From Straminergon stramineum (lineage: Eukaryota; Streptophyta; Bryopsida; Hypnales; Calliergonaceae): 64,000 bases of DNA. The stretch is from contig OY987263.1 in NCBI GenBank assembly GCA_963920665.1, forward strand, positions 23,734,547 through 23,798,546, written 5' to 3'. Made by a program: the position numbers and the translations under genes. Below are positions 46,819 to 56,992 of the stretch, piece by piece (within the stretch, counting starts at the first letter, position 1; the number at the start of each line of letters is the position of its first letter). Under the pieces are notes generated by a model, which did no database searches, was not told the origin of the DNA, and saw only the letters and a program-made list of their open reading frames with translations.

Positions 46819-46823
46819 TAAAG

Positions 46824-47747
46824 TACCATATGGAAGCATATTTTGGAATTGGTTTACAAAAAAAAAGTTGTAGATTCCATCTGTAAGGTTAGATTCACCA
46901 ATGGTATTACCATTATTATTTTATGAATTTTAAAAGGGAAATTTCAAAATTCCTTTTCAATTCAATTACAAACAAAATATTAGCATTTTTGGAGGAAAAG
47001 TTTTTGGAATGGATTTGAAATGAGGTTCTCTTCACATGGTGATTTTTTGAAATTTTCGTGTTCTTAAAATCTAGGACCTCATTTTAGCAAATCTAGTTTT
47101 GAACTCAAGTCCATGCAATTTTGGCTTGGTGAACCATTTGACATACTTGCACATTGGTAATTTTAGAAAAATATGTAGTCTAGTAACACCAAATCCAACC
47201 CTTAGATAGGACAACAACTTGATAAAAATATCTCTAAAAATTAAGATGACTTTCATCCAAGCAATTAGGAGGATAAAATTTCAGTTCCAATCTATTCATC
47301 ATCCCAAAAATGGATGTCAAAGCAATTAGGGGTTAAGAGCATGGATTTTGTTTCTTGACATACCTACTCATCCCCAAACACATTGTGCAATGTGAATGAG
47401 AGTATTTGAGTAGTGTGAATGCAGTTGTAAATAGGATTTGGACTTTGCAAAACCAAAGTTGCTGTAGAGTGGATGGCATAGTCTCTGTCCAGAGTACAGA
47501 GCCAACAAAAGGGAGTTGACAAACTGGAATGCTCAATTCTTGGCTAACTGCTTGTCACGTCAGGCTGGAGCCACGACATGAAACAGCACATGCAACTACA
47601 CATTTACTGCTTTGCAGTGGCCAAACATCCCAGGTCACTTCACAATTTCGTTTCTACTGGTCTCTGCTCTTCCACTAAGAACAATTCAAAAAAGGAATTT
47701 GTGAGTTAACACAAAAAGAAATTATGTACACGGATAAATAGGAACGT
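46824..47747. other. Downstream region of the SWC2 gene
   Basis: AT-rich to about 47330, then more balanced; the part nearest 47748 should be the SWC2 3' UTR. No separate gene recognised in frames 47071-47256 or 47333-47536. Confidence 0.5.
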
Positions 47748-50700
47748 TTAAGTGTTCTGCAACCATGAATCATCTAATAATAAACTGTTCCCTTGACTAT
47801 CCATACTAAGATCATAACGTTCAGAAAATCTGGGCAGATCAGGTCCTGTTGGTGAAATATTCAACACATGCTCGAGTTGAAGTTCTTGAGCACCTCCTCG
47901 CCCTCCAAAGTCGCCACCTGAACCAATGCCTGATGTCTGGATGGATAGGCCACTATCGAGATTCGAAGGTAATGAGACTTCCAAGTCTTCTAACATGAAA
48001 TCTGCTTCATTCGCTTCCACCATTGGCCTTGGCAGCGGGATCGGAGGGGGGGCCGGAGTCGGAGTTTTAGGTACAACTGCCGGGGTTGCGTTCTCGGGTC
48101 TGTCCAGGGTAGACCTCGTAGCTCCTGAAGGTTCAGCACCGACAGCTGTTCTCTTCTCTACTAGAGCATTTGCTTCCTTTGAAACAGCCTTATCAGGTTT
48201 CTTGAATTTAATCTTCACAGAACCCGCTCGACTACCAGGTGTGAATTTCTCTCTCTCGACTTTTGTTCTTTTTCTTTGCACCTTCTCAAGTGAGTCGTCT
48301 CGCGATATGCGCCCCCTTTTCCGTATACTGAACAAAACAAGTAAAAGGTTGATATTGCTACTTTAAAGATAAGACGTACAATTCCAAGGAAATACTACAT
48401 TTAAAGTACCGAGTGAATATCTTTATGCTTCACAAGTTTCATCAAAAGAATCGTAGGAAAAGACTGCAATCAATTTTAATCAGGGGAGACCTAAAAAAGT
48501 GTACCTTTCGCGAATAAAAGCGAAGGCTTCCTTGGTGGCATATGGATAGCCCGACTTCGGATCTCGATACCTTCAAAGATGATTAAGACAAAAGCTGCGA
48601 GTCACTGGAGTGGCCCGGTAGACAACTCCAAAAAGACTTGATGATAAAAATGGAAATGCAATCCACCAGCCGTGGAAATGACTTGACATCTGTAACATTT
48701 CCTCACAGTCCATGCAACCATAGACCACAATGAAAAATGATAATGAAAAATGAATAAACAATAAGAACAGCCGTAGCATAAAAAGGAGCAGAAGAAGTTG
48801 CACATACTTGGCAGGTAGCCCAGTCACGACACAAATAGGCTGGTTTGGATCTGCACAAAACACCAACCAAACCCCCCAAGAGAATCAGAACATCGTAGGA
48901 AATAATACGAAGGTAAAACGAAGACCCTACACGGAAATAAGCATGAAGGGAATGCTTCACAGAACAAACATACATGGTTGCGCCTTGGCCCTTATAACCT
49001 CTGGTACCTCCGCCATTTTAATGAACTCTAGGATGTTGACACCTGCAACCACAGCCATCCTCACAGTTGGCAGATTTAAATAAATCCGGTGCATTAACTA
49101 AAATTATTCATGTATCACTTAAAGCTGACTAAGATTTATCAACGGAACACCTGTTGGTCATTCACAATAAGCGACTGCCTTACACCGAGAGATTGACCGT
49201 CACATATCCTGTTTGAACCCTAAACCAGACAATCACGTTCTACTTCCCATCAAATTTATTGCAATCTGATGACACAGACTAAATTCTAGCCAGCTTTTTG
49301 GGAAGTTCACATCTTGTGGTTTGAACCCACAGCTTGTAGTTAGTGGTGGAAACCAGAAGATGTGAACTTCCCAAGAACCCATCAATTTGATAAGTAACAA
49401 TAATGTAGCACTCGATGTAAGTCTGGACGTTCAATAGATTGGCCAATGACAGAATATACATGCTTGAAGAGGGTATACCTGCTTTAGAATAAAATCTAAT
49501 AAGAGGACCACTGTATACTTCCTTGTGAATTATTGCTTTCCGCTTAACCTCCTCTTCACGTGCCAACAATGTCTCTAAAGACTGACGGTTCTGAATTTCT
49601 GCAAGTTACGATCCCATTATAAGACTGATTCATTCACAAGAAAGAATACCATGTATAAACCATTCTTAACGACAGTATCAAATAAGACAGATATATCAGA
49701 TAAGGAGCAACAAAAGAATGAGAGAAAGAATGAGAGAGACCCCGTATTTAAAAGTACAAATGCAGTAGAAGGTGAATGAACCCACAATTAATAAGACCTC
49801 AAAAACAATACACTAACCACTATACATGGGAAATAAAGCGACGATACCCAGTAACCACTCCGCAGATAAAGAACTACCTGATATACTCAAAATCAGTAAG
49901 TTACCTTTTCCGTGTCATTTTCATACCAATGACAAGAAGCTAAACATACCAGTCTGTGCAGCCTCGAGAAGCATATCTTCCTGCGTCATCTTTTTCTCTT
50001 CACCCTCCTTTTTCTTTTTCTGTATCTGTATGCATGAAATTCGTGTGTTAAACATCGTCGGGGTTGCTCAGCTAACTTCGATTACCTCTTCACTGGAGGT
50101 AAATGGAATACAAGTTCTTGTGGACATACGCTGGTAAACCAAGGAAATTAAGAGAGAGTCCTGCAAAATCATTCTGCTGAAGTGTTCAAATATTGCCTGC
50201 TAAACAATTGTATACTTCACAACGGTAGACAGATGCTTAGCGCAACGTCAATATACATTAAATATTTGGAGGAGCTCTTTCATTAAGGACCATATCAAAA
50301 TCTTCTACCTTCGGAAGAGCTTGTTGTATAGCACGTTGTGCGTCCCTTTCAGCTTGCTTGACTATCACAGAAGTTCGAGTGGATTTCCGCAAGGACTTCT
50401 CTCCCTCTTCCGTTTCAGCATCTTCCTTCTCCTCGGGACTAGGGCGAACTGCTTGGCGAGGAGTCTCCAAAATAGGAAGAGGGCTTTCCCCTGCGTCGGC
50501 CGCTGCTGCAGCTTCTTCCAGAAATGATACGCCTTTCTTTTTCGCACTTCCAGAAGGACCTTTCTTGAGCGGCTTTCTTCCAGGAGGCAACTTTTGTTTC
50601 CTTTTAGGACGACTGAACCATGAAAACAGTTTAATCAGTGTCTTGCAAACCCCTACTGGACGAGACGCAAATTAGGTCCTAACATGAAACTGCATTATGA

Positions 50701-52101
50701 ACTCAAGGCCCAGCGCCGGATCATAGTGCTGAATTTGTTCGAGCAAACTTCAAACCGAAGCACACATAACGTGCTTCCAATCGCTTTGAACTCTTGGTCA
50801 TTTCTTAACATTCATACGTTTAAGCTACAATTACAAACTATTAATAAAGAAACGTATAGATTCTCGAAATGTAAAATCAAGACTACAGGCCAAAATCCCA
50901 GTGGGACAGAAGATACTACAAAGTATTGACAGATTAATGAAGTCACTATAAACCAAGGAAGAGAAAATTGAAAAATTAAACAGCAATTGGCAACAATCTT
51001 AAAAAAACGAGAGTAACCTTTCTTTTTCCTCGGCCTCTCCATCGTCAGATTCCTCTTCCTGCGTGAAGACCCCAACTTCTGTGAATTCTCAGTAAGAGCT
51101 GAGGCGCCAGATCCTACGTTCAAGCGGTGTTTTCCAAGGTCGCACATGATAAGTCCGTCCCTTATGCACTACGATCCTGAGCGTTACTACATTCGTGATT
51201 CTTTAAATCCTACTTTTTTCCCAATTCCATAATGTACATATTCAAGATCCTGTGAGGAAATTTGAAGGAGCCAGCAGTAAAATGAAACATAAAAATCCAT
51301 CCATCACGATGGCTTCGGAGAGGATACTCAGATTGCACGAAGACCAATACCTCGTCATTAAAATCACTATCAAACTCGTCAGCAAGCTCCTGTTCTTCTT
51401 CGTACTCGTCATCTGCCACATCCTGGCAATTAAACGCAAAAATCAGTTTTTGCAGCTGAAGAAATATTTCTAGCAGCACATAAAGCAAAAAAAACTAAAT
51501 TCTTAAAGCATTCATAACCTATGTACCGTACAAAGAAGACATCACAACTATACGAGAAAGTCTAAGAATACAGGATCACAAAACCTTACTTCCTTAAAAG
51601 CATCCTGACCCCAAAACTCTTCGTCGGCTTCAATCTCCTCATCAACCAACTTCGATAATCTGTTCAATCACAAATATATCTCAGTGAAGACATAGAAAAG
51701 AGTCACGCTGTGACAAAGCTTGAAACGAGGTTCTCACTCCAAATAATTTGTTACATCAATGTTACCGATTTAAGATCCACAAAGTTGCCGATACAATTGA
51801 TCGAACACCACCAAAGCCGTCGTCACAACCAAGGACAGCTCATAATAACCACAGACAAAGAGACTCCCAACTATTAGGGTTTCAGCCAAAACTCTGCCCA
51901 ATTAGGGTTTCCTACCAACTCTCGGTTACCAAACAATTGCGCGCGGCACAAACCGAAATGCACAGACGTGCGAACAAATTCATCAATCTCCACAAGACCA
52001 CGAGCAATTAAGTCACACAAAACACAAAAGAAGGAAAGAGGGCCAGGTTACCGTCTGCCACGAGTCGCCCGCGAGGGGCGATCGATCAGTTGCGGCGCCA
52101 T
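47748..52101 (-). CDS. SWC2: SWR1 chromatin-remodelling complex subunit SWC2 (YL1/VPS72 homologue)
   Basis: Eleven exons on the minus strand: 52101-52052, 51659-51590, 51422-51351, 51058-51018, 50612-50309, 50025-49950, 49598-49479, 49042-48974, 48850-48808, 48570-48505, 48327-47748. All introns are GT-AG and phases close to give 496 residues. The N-terminal YL1 domain opens RPSRATRGRRLSKLVDEEIE and has a strongly acidic stretch (about 41-64, DDEYEEEQELADEFDSDFND), the histone H2A.Z-H2B binding region. A basic nuclear segment follows (RPKRKQKLPPGRKPLKK), then the conserved KKMTQEDMLLEAAQTEIQN helix and the GPLIRFYSKAG block. The YL1_C motif is PNQPICVVTGLPAKYRDPKS, continuing GYPYATKEAFAFIRE (about 269-304). 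A low-complexity Pro-rich tail ends the protein. SWC2 helps SWR1 exchange H2A for H2A.Z at gene starts in the nucleus. The ATG at 52101 starts the conserved N-terminus; upstream in-frame ATGs add unrelated residues. Exon 6 has two acceptors six bases apart. Confidence 0.95.
51874..51910 (-). promoter_or_regulatory. Two telo-box motifs in SWC2 intron 1
   Basis: AAACCCTAA occurs twice on the minus strand (51874-51882 and 51902-51910) in the first intron, about 150-220 bases after the exon 1 donor. In flowering plants telo-boxes near transcription starts are common in growth-related housekeeping genes; a role here is inferred. Confidence 0.45.
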
Positions 52102-52536
52102 GATTCCGGCGAACCACGACACTAATCGATCATTTGATTGTCCAAGTGCCGATTCAATTTCGGAGAGAGTGCAGAACTTCGTACGGGAATTGTGTGTTTG
52201 GCGCCATAGCCATTGATGGCGCAGGTGGTGCGACGAGGACGACGTCACGAGTAACTTATTCTTCTTGTGACGAGAAAATGTCCTGAGAGGAGAAAATGTC
52301 CTGAGACTGTGAGTCTTTTGGATGGATGATTTCAGGGAGGTCTCAAAAGATGGAAAAAACCATTTTTTCATCCAAATCTTATGACTACTTTTTCAAACTT
52401 CAAAGTCCTCTTTGTATGCTCCCATTTTACGCAATATATGAATTCAAATTTTTTATGTTTATTTTTTCAGAGATGTAATCACATATCTTTTACACTAAAT
52501 AGTGAAATTAAGGTTGTCATGTCCAAAAAAGTTACC
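52102..52536. other. SWC2 5' UTR/promoter, then a MITE end
   Basis: GC-balanced to about 52300, consistent with the SWC2 5' UTR and core promoter. At 52493-52512 lies ACTAAATAGTGAAATTAAGG, matching the end of the 31804-32022 MITE. TTTTTTCAGAGATGTAATCACA at about 52462-52483 recurs near 9459-9480. Confidence 0.45.
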
Positions 52537-53467
52537 TTAACTCCTAAAGGATCATTTGTCCCCTTGAGGGACAATTTGGGTCCAGGTAGGTTCTTGCTGT
52601 CTCAATTTTTAGTGATATTTTTTGGAATTTTTTGAGGTTGTGTATTTTCGCAAGAGCTTTGTGAAAATATATTTTTTATTTCAATTGATGCCCGGGAACA
52701 AAAGTTATGGCATAATAAGCAAAAATGAAGTTTAGCCAGCAACACAAAAAAAATCACAAAAAGTCAAAATAATTTTTTCTTCAAATTTTTTTCTCACAGA
52801 TTATATTTTTGTCTACATGGGAAGCTTTGTTTCATTCAATTTGGACTAATAATGAGAAAGTTATGGACAATGTTAGTTTCTCGGGCAATCTAAGTATCTT
52901 CTTGAAAAAATAACTTGTGGAATTCATTTTTGAATGCAAATTTTAGAATTTTTCTAAAAAAATGCTAGACAAGGTTAGATTCTCTTGCTAGAACAATCTC
53001 ACCGTTGGGATTATTGTAATTCAATTCCATTTAAAAAATATTAACAATTTGGTTTTTTCTTCAATCTTGAACCCACCTCTTCTTAACAATTTTTTAATGA
53101 GTGAAAATTAGGTGCTTTTTTCCAAATTTTTCTTGTAGATTCTCAACTCAACTACTTAACATAAATAAGTAGAAAATCAAAATCTATAGTGCAAAAAATT
53201 TGAACTAAAAAGATTCAAAGCCAAAAAATCTAGTCAAGTAAGGTGCAAAAAAACTTGTTTTCTTCACTTAAAATGCATATATCTTGCAATCTGCATTGTC
53301 AAAGTTTCTGAAATTTCTTCCATGTATTCATATACTAGTCAAATATAAGATCTTATGGTTGGATATGCAAAAAAGAACAATTTTTAATGTTCTTTTCTCT
53401 TTGCAATAGAAATGACAATTTTGGGTGTTTTTTGATAGGAAAATCACCTTGGTCCTTTAGGGGTTAA
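52537..53467 (-). mobile_element. piggyBac-like non-autonomous element, copy B (complete)
   Basis: 931 bp including both target sites: TTAA at 52537-52540 and at 53464-53467. Ends read TTAACTCCTAAAGGATCA on the left and, as reverse complement of the right, TTAACCCCTAAAGGACCA. The body is the reverse complement of copy A and copy C. AT-rich, non-coding, with no transposase. TTAA targets plus ends of the type CCCTAAAAG resemble the piggyBac superfamily (canonical end CCCTAGAAAGATA). Confidence 0.8.
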
Positions 53468-54716
53468 GTATGACTCATTGCTTGTCCATGCGGGAGGTGT
53501 ATGCGACTCTCTGAGTTTACTCTCAACATTAGTTTTTCACATAGTTTAGGGCCTGGACTCCACTAATTTGTTTTTCCAAAGCACCTCCTTACCATTGTTG
53601 ACAAACCCACACCATTCTAATTGCCAAGTTTCAAACCACTATACCATTGGAGAAGCCATTTGTAATAGAATAGAGCTTGATGAGTATTGAGCTATTGATC
53701 CTAAAGTTTCCATTCCAAATATTGATCTGTGAGATTGCCCAAGACATCAAGATATGTTGAAATCTATTAAATGCATTGAATTACAATAGTTGTATTGATG
53801 GAGGTGATGTTGGATAGTGTAGACGATTGGGGATCAAGATATGCTCTTGAGGATGGAGTGACAAGTGTATTTTTCATTTTTGGTTTGTTATGGGGCTACT
53901 CCAAGCCCTTGATTGAGATTGTTGATTCTATTATATAATAGGGCATTTGACAAAAGTTTAACTTACACATGACTATCCAATAATTTTGGGCAATCTTTAG
54001 TTTTATTTGTATGATATAGTTTGAAATGATCTTTAGTTTTATTTGTATGATATAGTTTGGTATCAACTCTAAAGTTGTCACTTGAGTCTCAGGATTTATT
54101 TTCTACTTTTGCTCATTTTTAATAAAATTTATAGTTAAAAAAACACAAACAAAGTGTTTATATTGTATGTGGTAAAAGTCCCTATTAATACAACGATTTA
54201 GCCTTAGAAGTTTGGAAGTGCCTTAACTAGTTTCATTTCCTATTTCTAATATCTAAGTTAGGTGTCTATAGTGTTAGTTAGGAGTTTGAGAGATGATTAC
54301 TTAGACTCTGTTGGCCAAAGTAGTAGCGAGATTTATAAATTAGAATATAGTGGGACTATATCTTTGAGTGCATGTGACAAAACATAAATTAATAGGAGTT
54401 AATAGTTCATAATAGAAAGAGTCCTATAAGCTCTAGGAATTTTTGTAGTTGACCCACAGAGAGGTCACCATCCATTTTGAGGGAACTATGAAAAGTCATA
54501 TTTGTACCATGAAGGTAAAATTCAAGCAATATGAGGGACATGCAACTAAAGTTTGGAGAGCATTATTTTTAGTATAAATTGGTTCATCCACATTCTTTTT
54601 TCCTCAAATGAATTTCTTTCCAGAGGGATGAAAAAAGGATATAATCGATTTTGACCTTCTTATGAGTAGTGGAGAGTAAAAATATAAACTTTAAATTTGA
54701 ATTTGGAATCTTTCTA
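53468..54716. other. AT-rich stretch with a 36 bp tandem duplication
   Basis: ATCTTTAGTTTTATTTGTAT and the next ten bases occur at 53993-54022 and again at 54029-54058. No gene seen. Confidence 0.5.
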
Positions 54717-54904
54717 CATTGAATAGGGGTATTAAGGGGACCTATACTAATTAATTGACATTTCACACTATATGAATATCTACCTTTATTGTACATTGGT
54801 AGTTATTGAAGTGTGCTAGGGATGTACATCACGTTTCAAACATCTACAGTTTTCCTCAATCAATCCCTTTAATTTTTTGGTCCCCTTAATACCTCTATTC
54901 AATG
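54717..54904. mobile_element. 188 bp mariner-like MITE, copy 2, intact TA target
   Basis: Ends CATTGAATAGGGGTATTAAG on the left and, as reverse complement of the right, CATTGAATAGAGGTATTAAG. Flanked on both sides by TA (54715-54716 and 54905-54906). Same length and interior as 38712-38899. Non-coding. Confidence 0.85.
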
Positions 54905-56062
54905 TAGAAGTTGTTCAAAAAGTTTTAAAATTTTTTGGAATGTAGAAGATGACTCTATAGAAGGTCAACCATGTTTACCAACAATGAAAAATTCAAAGAA
55001 ATTATCTAGGTGGCAGTAAATTCTACTAAACATTAGGGTAAAAATTTTAATGCTAATAATGGTCCTTGACAAGTTTCAAGGCATTTTGACACCAACAGCT
55101 TCATGAAATTTAGGTTGAATTTTAAAACATTCAATGTGTTGATTAGCATACTAGGAGCTTGTAATGTCCAATTTAAATAAAAAAAACTTTTTTCTTACTT
55201 TCACAAACCTTTCCAACAACCAATACTAGCCAAATCCTTTGGAAAATATAAACTCCATTATTTGGATTTTTAACCTTATCTATAATCTGCAATTCTTTGG
55301 TTTTTGCAATTTGTATGCTCTAGAAGTACAGGCTATGGATCCATCTTTGCCAATGGCAAAATCCATTTGCCATTTGGAGCTTTTCTCCAAAAGTTAGGTT
55401 GATCATAGTACTAAATTCAATTTTCTAGTGATTAAAAATAATTTAGTTTTAATTCTACGACATCTTTCAAGTAAATTGAGAGGGGGTAGGGCCTTGGAGA
55501 AAGTATAAAAGGCTGCTCCCTCCTCCCATTTTGCAACCCTATTTTCATTTGATGTTTGTCACACTAGTTGGCATTTTCTTTAAGTGTTTGGCCAATTTGG
55601 TCTATTTCTTGTCTACTTTTCATTTGGGGACAATTTTGTTCATTTTTGAGTCTCGAGCTTGTCTAAAAGGACATGTGGGTCCCTTAGAGCTTGTCTGGTC
55701 TACTTTCATCGGTTTCTTTGATTTTGTTTATAAACACTTGTATGTGTGGTTTTCTTGGGTTATTTTGGGAACTTGATTTATTGTATCAACTAACCATTTT
55801 GCAATAAAACCTTGTGTGGGATTTTCTAATCCGGTTGAGAAAATCCCCCTAGAGCCTTGACCTATAAAATACTTGATACAATCTAAGTTGTAGTATTAGT
55901 TGCATTATTCTTGATTGTGTTTCACTAATCTAAACACTTTGTTTTATTGGTTATTGTCCCTTGTTTTTGTTCATACAATGAAGCCTTGACTTTGCTACTA
56001 AATGGAGGAAATTGTGTTTTTTTAGGCAATTCTTTTGGTCCTTAATTAAACAATTGGTTCAT
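54905..56062. other. AT-rich stretch with an LTR-like promoter and polyadenylation pair
   Basis: AGTATAAAAGGCTGCTCCCT at 55502-55521 is a strong TATA context; an 81-codon hydrophobic frame starts 10 bases after it, at 55531. AATAAAACC follows at about 55803. TATA and AATAAA about 300 bases apart resemble the U3-R of an LTR, but no TG...CA ends, primer-binding site or second copy was found. The hydrophobic frame (55531-55776) has no known family. Confidence 0.35.
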
Positions 56063-56992
56063 TTAACCCTAAAAGATGAAGGCCTTTTTTCGATCAAAAC
56101 ACACTCAAAACTTCCACTTCTTATGCAAAGAGCAAAAAAATTAATTATATATATATATATTTATTTATTTATTGCATATCTAACCATAGGATTTTATACT
56201 AGACTAGTTTAAGAATGTATAGAAGAAATTTTAGAGATTTTGACCACATAGATTGCAAGATATTTACATCCAAAGTGAAGAAAACAAGTTATTTTGCAAT
56301 TTACATGATTAGATTTTTTTGGCTTTGAATCTTCTAAACTTAAATTTTTGTGTTATGGATTTTCATTTTCTAAGTTTTTATGTTGAATAATTGAGTTGAG
56401 AATTTAGGAAAAAAATTCAAGAAAAAAGCACTTAATTTTTAATCACTAAAAAATTGTTAAGTAGAAGTAGGTTCAAGATTGAAAGAAAAAATGAATCGTT
56501 AATAGCTCTAAGATGAAATTGAAATATAGTAACCCCAATAATGAGATTGTTTTAGCAAGAAGCCATTGCTCTCTCTCACAAATTTTTTTAGAAAATTGTA
56601 AAAATTGCATTAGAAAATGAATCTTAAGAGTTATTTTTTCAAGAAGATGCTTAGATTGCTTGAAAAACTAAGATTGTCCATAACTATCCATCACTAGTTA
56701 GAATAGAATGAATCAATGCTTCAAATGTAAAGAAAAAAAATAACATTTCAGAAAAAAATTTAAAAATTCTTTTGACATTTTATAATTTTTTGGTGCTACC
56801 CGCCGACCTCTATTTTTGGCATATTGTTCCATAACTTTTTCTCCTAGGCATCAATTGAAATAGAAATTATATATCCATGAACCTCTTGCAAATTCGAACA
56901 TCCTCTAAAAATTCCACTAAAAATTAAGGTTCTAGGAGCCTACCCAAACCCAAATTGTCCCTTGAGGTGTCAAACGATATTTTAGGGGTTAA
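56063..56992 (+). mobile_element. piggyBac-like non-autonomous element, copy C (complete)
   Basis: 930 bp including TTAA at 56063-56066 and 56989-56992. The left end reads TTAACCCTAAAAGATGA, very close to the canonical piggyBac end (TTAA then CCCTAGAAAGATA); the right end is ATTTTAGGGGTTAA. The body is colinear with copies A, B and D, with AGATTGCAAGATATTTACAT, TTTCTTGAATTTTTTTC-type and GCTACCCGCC segments. A (TA)n tract lies at about 56143-56160. No transposase frame. Confidence 0.8.

Noticed and set aside
41617..46823. A single full-length retrotransposon between the two LTR-like arms
   Set aside because: The arms are inverted, have different target duplications, and the interval has no gag, pol or primer-binding site. 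Two solo LTRs explain the data better.
48602..48975. Overlapping hydrophobic minus-strand frames in the SWC2 gene
   Set aside because: They run through introns 9 and 8; only the short exon with PICVVTGLPAK is coding.
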